From: Phlegmacium glaucopus
Taxonomy: Eukaryota; Basidiomycota; Agaricomycetes; Agaricales; Cortinariaceae
NCBI GenBank assembly: GCA_015039465.1
Contig: MU130241.1
Location: forward strand, 62,001-126,000
DNA length: 64,000 bases
Direction of reading: 5' to 3'
Part shown: piece by piece, positions 44,600-55,377 of the stretch
Numbering within the stretch: the stretch's first letter is position 1
How the letters are laid out: every line of letters begins with the position of its first letter
Translations under genes and position numbers: made by a program
The notes under the pieces: model-generated
The model's database searches: none
Seen by the model: the letters and a program-made list of their open reading frames with translations, nothing else
Told to the model about the DNA's origin: nothing

Positions 44600-45870
44600 T
44601 AAGCGATGGTGATTCTGGGCAACGTCATCCTGATAGTGGAACAACTTGAACCTGGAATTGCATTTCTCGAGGAACTATAGTTGACTGGGTAACTGTTAAC
44701 AGCCCAGCAGATCATTGCATCCCAATAGCAGACAGCCATTGGAGGTATTAAAGTGGCAAACGATCCTAATGAATCATAACCGTTTACCAAACCCAAAATA
44801 TCTTCTGTTGAGGAAAAAGTCGAGGTTCTCATCAAGGGTTGGTATATAATCGAGAGCCGGAGGATGACCAACATAGTCCCCGCCAGGCTGGTAGTACTAC
44901 ATGAAGGACATTACATGTCAGAAAGAAAATAGTAATGAATGGTGACAAACCCAAACATCAACCTCCTCAGCGTTGTACGGCCGCACAGGGTGTGCTAAAA
45001 ACTATCGAACCCAATGCAGTAATCCGCGCGCTAGCGGGAGTTAAGTAATTCATCTGTCAAAACAGAGTCGACAATTAATGCGTGACTAGCGCCAGAGTAT
45101 TGATAGGATCCAAGGTATTAGGTAAGCTTATGCGACCAACGTCACGTGTTTGTGACCTATCTCAACAAGAAATTGTTTGGAAGAACGGGCTCATTTGTGG
45201 TGGATCGGAAACCAACATTTTAGTTGTTCTTGTATTTAGTAATCATCGATAAAGAATTAGGCAAGTAGCTATAAAAACGAGCAAGTTATTAACAAAAAGG
45301 TATTGTGATCCATATTGGGATCATTTGATAATCGATAACAAATTTAGGTGCCCCGCGACCGACGACGGATTAGACAATGTTAGCCTTGTCTAACTCTTCC
45401 ATAATGCGGTAAGACTCGACGACCACAGTAATCTGACAAGTTGTCAGAGGCAGATCCTCTTTTACACCAAATAACCATTTTTAGCGGGGGCACCGTGAGC
45501 AAAACCCTTTTCTGGGTTGCTTCGGGCTACACTCTCCCAGAGGTGGAATCACCGCTCCACTGCGGTGTTTAGCCGTTATCGATGACATAGTGTTTCTATC
45601 GAGCGGCAACCTCAAAAATGGGTTGGAGCAAGAATGAAGGGTCTTACTAAAAATGGTTGTTTACAACCAAACATAGGCGCAGCTTGGAAATTCCTCAACT
45701 TGTCTCCGTTTCTGCCGTAGCTGTAACGCGAAGTTTCCGTTATTAGACGGTGCCATACTTATCAAATGACATTGGTGGATCGTGCATGTCGCATACTGTC
45801 AAACGAGGGCCGTCGTGAGCGCTTGGCGCATAAGCTCATGCCCCGACTGGTGTTACACGTTTCCTTGCTA
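44600..45870. other. Spacer, mostly array-derived
   Basis: 44600-44880 is the inverted counterpart of 14110-14370. The text gcgggagttaagtaattcatctgtc near 45038 recurs near 53050. 45470-45660 may be a small TIR element: aaccatttttag near 45474 and ctaaaaatggtt near 45645 are inverted copies about 190 bp apart, without a clear target duplication. No gene is supported. Confidence 0.4.
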
Positions 45871-45880
45871 TTAGGCTACC

Positions 45881-45888
45881 TATAAACA
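45881..45888 (+). promoter_or_regulatory. TATA-like box of A10
   Basis: TATAAACA, 71 nt upstream of the A10 start codon; one base differs from the TATAAATA of the other copies. Confidence 0.55.
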
Positions 45889-45951
45889 CGGCCTGGTAAT
45901 CTATGCCTCCAAACATTCAATCCCTCCTCAGCATATCAGACGTATGCTGGT

Positions 45952-46548
45952 ATGGACGTAGTCGACGAAACCATTCCAGTAAATTCAACTACCATCAACC
46001 AGTCCCCTGCCACAGATCCCAGACTGGAAAAGACGGCAAATTCCCCTCAGTCGAACTACAACATCGAGGAAGACGGTCGCGAAATACACAAAATATACCA
46101 CTTCCATAATTGTCGTACGGTGTATGTCGATGCATGCAACTCTCACCGTGTTACGATGGAAAATTGTGCTAACAGTAATGTTCGACCAGTTACTTGTTCG
46201 TCTTTTCCTCTCACTTCTTGTTCCGCATGTTACTAAGTCGGCCATGTCGTGTTACTTAGATCGCTGTCCTAAGATTACTATCAGAGTCCATAGTATGGAC
46301 TCTGAGTTAACCAGCGATACAATCATACATCTGAAGTTGTACCATGCAGCCTGCAATAGTAAGTACAGGCTTTCACCGTCTCCCACCAAGCAACTTGAAT
46401 ATCCATTCATCCATTAGGTCCTCTAATGGACTCTCTTCGCACTCGCGGAACATTCTTCGTTGTGATGTTCTCGGGAGTAAGCTTGGTGGCTGTCGCTTTT
46501 CTGGCATTCTTCATCATGAAGCTTTCAAGCTGCGGTATTAGGGTGTAG
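45952..46548 (+). CDS. Family A member A10 (beta type), open frame, 157 aa
   Basis: Exons 45952-46195, 46260-46358 and 46418-46548 (474 nt, open, both introns phase 1). The motif is YHFHNCRTVYVDACNSHR, then VTMENCANSNV. Exon 2 is 21 nt longer than in its relatives because of a short insertion reading TIRVHSM. The last base of exon 2 is A instead of G, which changes the junction residue from Gly to Ser. The tail is VVMFSGVSLVAVAFLAFFIM with KLSSCGIRV. Likely functional if the family is. Confidence 0.65.
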
Positions 46549-46849
46549 GCGACCTCTCTTCAAAGGTAAGGGGGTGCCGGTGATTATCCGAATATTAATT
46601 ACATGTACTAACTGATTCTCGAGGGTAATGAGGTGTATTTTATTTGCAATTGGTTTGCATACATATTGTTGTAACTTAGCTACGATTCTACTTTTCCTTG
46701 TACACTGTCTACTACTATATAGCATGCATTATCACTATCTACTCTTTTCCTTGTACACTGTCTACTACTATATAGCATGCATTATCACTATCTACTTTTT
46801 CACATGGGAACTATGAAACCGTCGAGCCCTCTCATTACTGCTTCCCTTC

Positions 46850-47190
46850 GTTAGCTGCTCTTTCTCGAATCTCGCACCATTCAACTCAACCAAGACATGG
46901 GTCGCCTTGCGCAGGTGTAAATTAATTACGGCGCTTGTGGTGTTTGACGAAAGAAAATAAAGTAGATTGGCCATAGTATATTATAGAATTATGAGACGAG
47001 GGAGATATTACAACAGGCAGTAGCACATGACAAGAAAAGTGGAAGAATAGTCTAAAGTGATACGCAAGCGGGGGAGAAGAATAGAGGGCAGTGAGGGAAT
47101 CCGGAGAGGGAACGGAACTGATGGTACGTATAATGCTATGTGTACCAGAACGGGAAATACTCATAGCTCTTCATCAGTTAACATCTTCAC
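46850..47190 (-). repeat. EF3 3'-end relic T6
   Basis: Matches 57690-58010: ccattcaactcaaccaagac, ggccatagtatattatagaatta, tattacaacaggcagtagcac and gctcttcatcagttaacatcttcac. The EF3 C-terminal codons are followed, at cacgtgc, by unit-specific sequence, the same breakpoint as in T4. The stretch just upstream (46690-46800) holds a local duplication of tccttgtacactgtctacta. Confidence 0.7.
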
Positions 47191-47511
47191 ACGTGCTGGC
47201 GTGGAAGGTGCGAAATTTTAGCGCTGAAAACTGACCTCGGTGGCGCCAGGGTCAGCCCAAACGGCTCGATGCAATTTTCCTATCTAGGTACAGCTAGTAC
47301 AAAAAATTAAAATACAAACAATAGATGAGATATCACAACAGGAGGAAGTGGGTGAGTGAGTAACGAAAAACGACCTGGCCAACACGCCAGTAATACTCTA
47401 GGAGAAATACTGAGTGAGGAAACAAACAGAAAGAAAGGATTGCACGGTAGGAACTCACCTGGGAGTGATAGCGAGTGGAAAGGGTAGAGATAAGCCCGTG
47501 GGCCCTTCATC

Positions 47512-47686
47512 TTGTACCCCTCTCCTTGCGCTTTCGGGATACATATATCATTCTCCATCACTAACTATATCGTGTGGTTCTCGTGGACAACCCTTTGCGG
47601 CTGACTCTTGCCTAGTGTTCTCCTTCGTAAAATTTCTTAGGCTTTGCAATGCTGGGAAAGGAAGGCGGCCTCTTAGTTACAGCTAA
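47512..47686 (+). pseudogene. Family A alpha-type exon 3 relic
   Basis: Exon 3 only, with the frame disturbed near 47590. A shifted frame keeps VFSFVKFLRLCNAGKG and runs on to a stop at 47686. Confidence 0.5.
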
Positions 47687-48350
47687 ATATCCGAATATCA
47701 ACTACTAGCTGATTCTCGAGGCTAACATTAGTATGATCACATTATTAAATAAAACTCAAGCCCATTATTATCCCTGTTCTGGTTTTGTCCCATGTCATCG
47801 CCAGGGTCTTTTCTGTCATAATTCCCCTTGTTGGCGACCTGTCGATCTAGATGCTCGACAACTTTAAGTGTCCAATATCGTAGCCGATGAATTGCTACTT
47901 GTTCATCAATCTCCAGAAGAAGTACGATGTGGCGAAGACAAATATCAGCCTAGATGACTAGAAGAGAGAACGGGCCGACCATATCAACCATGGCATTGGA
48001 AAATATCGAACAGTGGTTTTAGATGGCGACTCAGGGGAAGGGTTATATGGCAAGCACGAAGGATAAACTAGCATCACTTTGGGAATTTGGGGCACGGAGA
48101 AAGTGAATAGGAGAAAGCCATTGGGCTCATCATTAACATCATTTCTGTTGATAGGAGGACCGGACTCTCGACCAGCCTTGACGGTAACCTTTGAGGTCGT
48201 GGGTGACGACGAAATGCCACCCCCGAAAACCATGAGAGCTTTGATGAGCGTGGTGAGCGATAACGAGTAGTCTAGAAGAAATACAAGTGAGTAGGGGCTG
48301 AAATATAATACTGAAAGAGCGAAAATCTCACTGGTTAGGCTCGTCGAAAC

Positions 48351-48880
48351 TAGTCCTGTTGTTACCGCGCCCCTAAAACCGGGTCAGAAACTTCTTATGT
48401 AATCTTCGGAGCTTCAATTATCGTCGCGTCGAGTGGACGCGACGGGGTGGATATTTTGTGACGTTTTATATGCAAGGGATATGGAATTAGTTTAAAGAAT
48501 ATCGGGTGAAAATTTCGTCCTGAGCGGCTGAGTTCTCGTTGTCGATTTCGTTCCTGTGGGTCAGACGAGAGAAAGTACCTTACATAATCATTGAGATTGC
48601 CTCGAACTGCTCACCCATTTGCCTAACTCTTCCACATCAGCTCATAAGCCCCTAAATTTTTGCAAAAATGATTATTGTGATCTCTTAAAAGTCTTGTTCT
48701 CTAAATTTTATCCAACAACCTCTTCCTCGTTGAGAAAAACGCCTGCGACCATATTTTCAAAGTCCGAAGATTACATAACAACTTTCTGACACGGTTTGGA
48801 GGGCGCGGTAAACAACAGACTTCATATATCGTGATCCGTAGGGCACATCACATATATCGAAGTCTGGCTAGGAGAGACTA
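48351..48880. mobile_element. TIR element of 530 bp inside EF3 relic R10
   Basis: CGTCGAAAC occurs at 48342-48350 and again at 48881-48889. Other EF3 relics have ctcgtcgagacagatgacg once at this place, so these are a true 9-bp target duplication with empty-site support. The left end is tagtcctgttgttaccgcgc and the right end ggagagacta; the outermost bases TAGTC are inverted copies. The inner arms (tgttgttaccgcgcccc to cttatgtaatcttcgga near 48357-48412, and the complement near 48768-48821) are long inverted repeats. A 9-bp duplication suggests a Mutator-like MITE. No coding capacity. Confidence 0.75.
48820..48868. repeat. Small palindrome nested near the right end of the TIR element
   Basis: agacttcatatatcgtgat and atcacatatatcgaagtct are inverted copies separated by 11 bp. 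They lie outside the inner arm and may be a second, nested insertion. Confidence 0.6.
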
Positions 48881-49238
48881 CGTCGAAACAGACGTGAGGA
48901 CGACAGCATGTCACAGCACCAAAACGATCTTGACCTTTTGATCACCTAAGGCCTCTTACATCATAGTGCGGGACAAAGTCTCGAGACCAAAATGATTCTG
49001 GATTTCACGTTGAAAAAAGTGGATGAAGAGACCGAGATGCTGAACCTCATCAATATTGTTTATGATGATCATAAATGATACGGGCCGGACCGGCTCCGAG
49101 TGGCGGTGTCCTAAGAAAACTTTGGGGTTCTGTTCCTAAATTAGGTCGACTGGGTAACCACATAAGTACGGCCTGGGTAATCAATGCCTCCAAGACTTCA
49201 ATCCCTCCCCAGATACACCATATCAGACGTATGCTGGT

Positions 49239-49845
49239 ATGGATGTGGTCAACGGAAATACTTCAGTAAATGCAACTAACGTCAACCAGTCCCCTGCCAC
49301 AGATCCCAGATTGGACAAGACGATAAATTCCCCTCAGTTGGATCACGACACCGATGAAGACGGACGCCAAATTTACGACACTGACGACGGGCGTCAAATA
49401 CACAAAATATACCACTTCCATAATTGTGGTCCGGTGTATGTAGATGCACGCAGCTCTCACCGTGTTAGGATGGAAAACTGTGCTAACAGTAACGTTCGAC
49501 GAGTTACTTGTTCGTCTTTTCCTCTCTCACTTTTGTTCCGCATGTTACTAAGTCGGCCATGCATCATATTATTTAGATCACCGTCCTAAGATTACGGACT
49601 CTGAGTTGACTGGCGATGAAATCATACATTCGGAATCCCATGCAGCCTTCAATGGTAAGTACAGGCTTTCACCGTCTTACACCAAGCATCCTTGAATATA
49701 CCTTCATTGTTTAGGTCCTCTAACGGACTCTCTTCGCACTCACGGAACATTCTTCGCTGTGATGTTCTCGGGAGTCAGCTTGGTGGCTGTCGCTTGTCTG
49801 GCGTTCTCCATCATGAGGCTTTCAAGCTGCGGTATTAGGGTGTAG
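49239..49845 (+). CDS. Family A member A11 (beta type), intact, 159 aa
   Basis: Exons 49239-49509, 49577-49654 and 49715-49845 (480 nt, open, both introns phase 1). The leader is MDVVNGNTSVNATNVNQ. The acidic stretch is duplicated: DTDEDGRQIY followed by DTDDGRQIHK. The motif is YHFHNCGPVYVDARSSHR, then VRMENCANSNV. Exon 2 is HRPKITDSELTGD. The tail is AVMFSGVSLVAVACLAFSIM with RLSSCGIRV. The gene is closer to its left neighbour (3.3 kb) than others because the intervening unit is shortened. Confidence 0.7.
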
Positions 49846-50084
49846 GCGACCTTTCTCTAAAGGTAAGGGCGGTGCCAGTGATTATCCGAATATTGACTAC
49901 ATATACTAACTGATTCTCGGAGTCAGGGTATGTAAGGTGTATTTCATTTGGTTTCCATGTAACTTAGCTACGATTCTACTTTCCTTTGTACACTGTCTAC
50001 CATATAACATGCATTATCATTATCTACTTTTCACATCGGAGCCATGTAACCGCCGAGCCCTCTCATCGCTGCTTCCGTTCGTTA

Positions 50085-50350
50085 GCTGTTCTTTCTCGCA
50101 CCATTCACCTCAACCAAGACACGAGTCGCCTTGCGCAGATGTAAATTAATTGCGGCGCTCGTGGTGTTTGACGAAAGAAAATCAAGTAGATTGGCCATAG
50201 TGTATTATACAATTATATGACGAGGGAGAAATTACAACAGGCAGTAGCACATGACAAGAAAAGTGGGAGAATGGTCCAAAGTGAATCGCAAGCGAGCGAG
50301 AAAAATAGCGGGCAAATGAGGGAACCCAGAGAGGGAATGTACTGATGGTA
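50085..50350 (-). repeat. EF3 3'-end relic T7
   Basis: Matches the EF3 3' flank (gttctttctcgcaccattca, ggccatagtgtattat, gacgagggagaaattacaac). It breaks off before the EF3 C-terminal codons. Confidence 0.65.
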
Positions 50351-50627
50351 CAGTTATACTACCGATCTCGGCGGCGCTAGGGCCAGCCCAAACGGCTCGA
50401 TGTAATTTTGTTATCTAGGTACTGTTAGTACGAAAGATTAAAATTAATAAATGAAATATCGCAACAAGAGGAAGTGGGTGGGTGAGTAACAAAAAACAAC
50501 CAGGCCAACGCGCCAGTGCTCTGGGATAAATAATGAGTGGGGAAACAAACAGAAAGAAAGGATTGCGCGGTAGTAACTCACCTGGGAGTGATAGTGAGTA
50601 GAAAGGGTAAAGGTGAACCCCCCCCTC

Positions 50628-50760
50628 CTCAGACTTTCGGGATACATACTCATTTTCCGTTAACTATGTCATGTTGTTCTCGTGGGCTGCCTTTGCAGCA
50701 GGCTGTTGCCTAGCGTTCTTCGTGAATTTACTTAGGCTTCGTGATGCTGGGGAAAGCTAG
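50628..50760 (+). pseudogene. Family A alpha-type exon 3 relic
   Basis: Exon 3 only: ctttcgggatacatactcat through gggctgcctttgcagcagg to a TAG at 50758-50760, with a small deletion in the tail. Confidence 0.55.
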
Positions 50761-51039
50761 GCGGCCTCTTAGTTGCGGGTGAATATCCGAATATCAACCA
50801 CTAATTAACATTAGTATAATCGAGTTATTAAATGAAATTCAAGCCCATTATTATACCTATTTTGGCTTTCACTCGATCTTGACGCTCGGCAACTTAAAGT
50901 GTCAGATAATGTAGCCGATGAACTGCTACTCGTTCATTCCTCTCCAGGAGAAGCATGATGGCGAAGATAAATGTCGACTAGCTAACTAGAGAGAATGGGC
51001 CGAACACGTCAACCATGGTATTCAAGGGATTGCTAAGGA

Positions 51040-51750
51040 TCGAAAGATGTTTTAGACGGCGACTCCAGGGAAGGGCGATATGGCAAGCACGAAGGATAAA
51101 CTAGCATCACTTTAGAAATTCCAGGCACGGAGAAAGTGAACAGAAGGAAGCGGTGACGACGAATACATCTCTAAGAGCTTTGATGAACGCGGTGAGCGAT
51201 TCACAATCGAAGAAGTCTAGAAGAAAGACGAGCGAGTAAGGGCTGAAATATAATACTGAAGGAACAAAAATCTCACTGGTTAGGTTCGTCGAGATAGATG
51301 ACGTGAGGACGACAGCATGTCGCAGCACAAAGAATGATCTTGATCTTTTGACCACCCAAGACCTCTCATATCATAATGCGGGACGAACCCAGGCTCGAGA
51401 CAAAAGTGGTGCTCCATTTCGCGTTGAAAAAAGTGGATGAAGAGACCGGGGTGCTGAGCCTCATCAATATTGTTTCTGATGATCGTAAAAGATACGGCGA
51501 GTGCGATATACCTTGGAATTAAATAAGGATATAAACAGACCTTGAAACAACGCTTGATGAGATCGCTAGGAGACATTGATAACCAGACGTTTTCAGGGAG
51601 TTCATACCGCATACAATTGCTTGAACTTCTGTCAAAATTCTCGTCTTCTAGCCATTGACGATCCAAGAACCATCGTTCATCTTCTGGGCCTGAGAGTTGC
51701 CGGTCTTCTTTGCACCGATAAGGAATTTGACAATGGTCCAAGGACGACGA
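51040..51750 (-). pseudogene. EF3 relic R11
   Basis: Matches EF3 from the ABC2 P-loop (near 51710), the linker (NWLSMSPSDLIK-type frame, intron near 51480-51540), the signature region (near 51350), the LDEP intron (51240-51270) and the C-terminal region. The right edge breaks off near 51750, where repeat E begins. Confidence 0.75.
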
Positions 51751-51836
51751 GCTCGACCCCCCGCCAAAACATACCCTTTGCTTTTCAGTGAGGACCCCAC
51801 AACGCGTGACTTGAGCCGGAAAGACCTGGTTTTCAC

Positions 51837-51990
51837 TTAGTGAAGGATGGCGTCGCCGAGATAGTTCTTCATGTCAGGGTTTTTCCCAAATGAGGCATGC
51901 ACTTGGTCCGAGCGCTGTCTGAGCAGATGCCAACCTGAAACTATTTTGCGATTCCATATATTTCCGACAACGGCAGTAAGTGGTGTGCTC
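51837..51990. repeat. Dispersed repeat E (copy 2, inverted)
   Basis: tagtgaaggatggcgtcgcc, agatagttcttcatgtcaggg and tttttcccaaatgaggca match the complement of 13770-13975. Confidence 0.55.
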
Positions 51991-52028
51991 CATAAGAGTC
52001 TAATGTCATTCTAATTATAATACTACTA

Positions 52029-52099
52029 CAGTCGACTCCCTCATAACCCATAGGGGTAATTACGGTAATTCCGCCTATGGGTTATGAGGGAGTCGACTG
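52029..52099. mobile_element. 71-bp pogo-like palindromic element
   Basis: cagtcgactccctcataacc begins the left arm and its exact complement ends the right arm. The arms are separated by about 20 bp, and TA dinucleotides flank both ends (52027-52028 and 52100-52101). The CAGTCGACTC terminus with TA duplication is typical of pogo/Tc1-mariner-type elements. The symmetry continues a few bases into the flank (tactacag and ctgtagta). It is far too short to be autonomous. Confidence 0.75.
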
Positions 52100-52109
52100 T
52101 AGTAATAAT

Positions 52110-54150
52110 GAACGTTATGGACACTACAGACTAACTGTTCTTGGCAACTGTCAGGGTCAGGCCAAGGCTGTTACCAACAGCCTTGACGCCTGACAAATGC
52201 TAATGGCGTTGTACTAGCTTTGACTTTTCTGAAAAAGCCGCCGTCATCGCCTGGCGCATTTTGGGCCGGAATTATTAAAACATATCACTGTCAGATTATA
52301 ATGATCTTTCGAGTATTAAATTTTTCATTTTTAATTCGCTCATGACCTATCTTTTATTATCCTAGGTCGGTCCTAACACTGAACCGATTGTACAAGCGCT
52401 GATCTTCAGATCGTCACTGGAACTGGGTACAGATTCCTTGTTTGCAAGTTTGGATCTCGGAAGGCGAAGGGGATTGGTCTGTGCGTGATCCCAATCGCGC
52501 CGGAATATTTGGCCAGAGGCCCTGAGCCTGAGCTTGGCGTAGTCTTTTGGGAGAGATTTGATTGGCCTGAGATAGCGGCCCAATCGTTTGATCCTAATCA
52601 ATTCAGAAATCATAAATGATCTGAAGAGGAGTCTGACTGGTGCGCTCGACTGCGTGCCGAAACCAACCGACTGTACCAGATGAAGGGATGGTGGGTGGGT
52701 TGAAGATATTCTGAGGGCTCGTAAATGGTTTTTTTCCGCATCAGAACCAGAAGCACTCCCCTATCGCAATCAAATTTATTCATTATTTACGCATATTATT
52801 TTCAAAGGAAGAAGCTGTTCTAACGCTGGGCGTTGTCTTATCCGAGCTATCCCTCGTTCCTCGGGCTTGCCCATCGCGGAATAAGTCTTTTTGGTAGTCA
52901 GGGTATGTCTAAAATGAGATATACAAGCACTGTGGCTACCAGTGTTGAAATCAGTTGTTTTTGTGATAACTAATTTGTTATCAGAAGGAAGCAAAGAAGG
53001 ATACCTGGGAACGAAACATTGGAAGATGCGGCAGGTAATTGGAAGATGCGGGAGTTAAGTAATCATCTGTCAGAACAGAGTAACGACCAGAACAAATTAT
53101 TAGAGAGGCGGCCCGTTAGAGAAGCCGGCTGTTCGTCACTGTTTATTCTCTCTGATTTGACCTCAACTCATGGCAAATCAATTTTTTGAACGCATTTGCA
53201 CCTATATCAGTAAAATTAAACTGCCAATATTTTTTTTTTACATTTATCTGGGGAAGGGTTGCACCAGTTTTTTTGAATTTGGTCAAAAACATGTAGATTT
53301 GACAAGGAAAGTGCCCAAGAACTGCAACTTGCAAGCCCAAACCAATGAAGCACACAAGAATAAAAAAGACCATGGAGGCTCAGAAGGACTACCTGAATGA
53401 ATCCATAGAGGAAGTAACCTGAGGGAAGAGCGCAGTCAAGCACAGAAACAGTGACAGGAGGAAAAGCAGGTAACAGAGGAGATGCACATTTTGTGAGAGC
53501 GTGTGAGGAGACTAGAGGAAAGCAGGGTCATCCTGTGGAAACGGTGCAAAACGCTGAAGCCTGAAGGGGTGCGAAGGAGGCCTGAACATTGTGCAATAGA
53601 CGGCCATGGGGGGATGGTGAAGGCGATGATAATGGAGCTCAGTGAAGGGGAGCGTGATACCTCAATGGTCGATGATCGCGACCGATATGACTGGGATGAT
53701 TTACTATAATTTATCAATGTGTAGATTAATATTTGGCAGGAACTGTTATCTTATCATATCTTATCATCAAAATGTCCTAATCAAAAATATTTGTATTATT
53801 GATATGACACCGCTTTGAGATGAAGCTCCTTCAAGCGATACGAGCCTGCTGGGTTTAGGAGCCTCCTGTCTAGTTATTTATTGCCATTCTCTCTAGGCTC
53901 AACAAAGCAAAACCCCACGTGAAAACGTGTCCACTGCGTGGACGTACTACTAGCCCTTCTCCACCATAATCGGTGGCTATCTATAGATTAGCCACGAATT
54001 CTGTGGTTGTGAAGCTTAGCAAGCGACCGGAGTGGCCAAAGGTGGCCGTGCGCCTCTCGCAGTATTATACGACCTGATGGCAAGTCAGACTCAAATTTAG
54101 CCCTCAACCACTGTTGACAGGACCCAAAGCTTTCACGTATGTTGTTTTGG
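52110..54150. other. Long spacer without a recognised gene
   Basis: The strand-ambiguous frames at 52362-52613, 53170-53400 and 53436-53717 overlap frames on the opposite strand and show no domain. A weak copy of repeat F lies near 52370, and gcgggagttaagtaatcatctgtc near 53050 matches 45038. This 2-kb stretch has no counterpart in the other units. Confidence 0.4.
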
Positions 54151-54158
54151 CTGCCACC

Positions 54159-54166
54159 TATAAATA
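54159..54166 (+). promoter_or_regulatory. TATA box of A12
   Basis: TATAAATA, 75 nt upstream of the A12 start codon. Confidence 0.65.
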
Positions 54167-54233
54167 CGGCCTAGCAATCTATGACTCCAAATATTCAATC
54201 CCCCCAGATAGACCATATCAGACGTACGCTGGT

Positions 54234-54804
54234 ATGGATGAGGTCGACGAAGGCCCTTTAGTAAATTCAACTATCGTCAACCAGTCCCCTGCTACAGATC
54301 CCAGATTGGAAAAGACGGCAAATTCCCCTCAGTCGAACCACAACATTGATGATGACAGTCATGAAATACACAAAACATACCACTTCCATAATTGTGGTAC
54401 GGTGTATGTGGATGTTACGATGGAAAATTGTGCCAACAGTAATGTTCGACGAGTCACCTGTTCGTCCTTTCCTTTCACTTTTTGTTCCGCAGGTTACTAA
54501 GTCGGCCATGTCATGCTATTTAGATCACCGTCCTAAGATTACGGACTCTGAGTTGCCCGGCGATGAAATCATACATCCGGAGTCGTCTCATGCAGCCTTT
54601 AATGGTGAGTACAGGCTTTCACCGTCCTTACACCAAGCATCTTGAACATCCATTCATCCATTAGGTCCTCTAGTGGACTCTCTTCGCACTCGCGGAACAT
54701 TCTTCGTTGGATTGTTCTCGGGAGTAAGCTTGGTGGCTGTCGCTTTTCTGGCGTTCTTCGTCATGAAGCTTTCAAGCTGCGGTATTCAGATGACCTCTCT
54801 TTAA
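54234..54804 (+). CDS. Family A member A12 (beta type), intact, short motif, 148 aa
   Basis: Exons 54234-54459, 54524-54604 and 54665-54804 (447 nt, open, both introns phase 1; donor 2 is GTGAGT). The start was set by homology; an in-frame ATG further upstream at 54114 precedes the TATA box and was rejected. The motif lacks the loop between its halves: YHFHNCGTVYVDVTMENC, then ANSNV. Exon 3 has VGLFSGVSLVAVAFLAFFVM and ends KLSSCGIQMTSL because the usual stop is lost. It is the array copy nearest to the intact EF3 gene. Confidence 0.7.
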
Positions 54805-55269
54805 AGGGAAGGGGGTGCCAGTGATTATCCGAACATTGACCACATGTACTAGTAACTGATTCTCGACTCGGAGGGCTTATACGGTGTATTTCATTTGGTT
54901 TGCATACATATTCATCAGGGAAAAAAAAGATGTTTCTGTAGTGCATAGTAGGTATGGTAGACCAAATACACTGGTACACAAGTCCCCTCATCAGTAAGTC
55001 CGGTAGTTTTGTGCATCATCTCAGTAGTCTCTAGTAGTTTCTGGTAGTTTCTCTATATGGTTACATAGCAGCCAATATATTATTCTACCAGAACTACTAA
55101 CCTCTTTGTAGCTACAGTTTTTTCCTGTTGTCCTCAGCTCAACCATAATTTTCAGGAAAATAAAATGTTATTGTAGATGTAGTTAACAATGATACAGAAT
55201 GTCTACGGAGCTTCCAAAATTCTACCCGTAAAGAGCAAGCACCCATTTCCCAGCTGCCCGACATGTCAA

Positions 55270-55377
55270 TGTACGCGTCTTGGGTGTTGGCGGACGTGTC
55301 TGGGCGTTGGTGGACGTGTTTGGGTGTTGGTGGACGTGTCTGGGTGACGTCGTAGGTGTTTGGGCGTCGTCGTACGC
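55270..55377. repeat. GT-rich minisatellite next to the gap
   Basis: About 20-21-bp units close to tgggtgttggtggacgtgtc repeat four to five times and run into the N gap, which probably exists because of this repeat. Confidence 0.7.

Larger units (their letters stand above)
48000..49090 (-). pseudogene. EF3 relic R10, interrupted by a TIR element
   Basis: The left part (48000-48350) matches the EF3 C-terminus up to the LDEP region. The right part (48882-49080) continues with the signature region (cttgaccttttgatcacctaagg) and the linker intron. The two parts are separated by the 530-bp insertion at 48351-48880. The EF3 portion had already decayed before the insertion: both sides carry the same kind of substitutions as the other relics. 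Confidence 0.75.

Noticed and set aside
45350..45600. Structured ncRNA such as a snRNA
   Set aside because: Some short stems but no match to a snRNA core I know. The flanking inverted repeats fit a small TIR element better.
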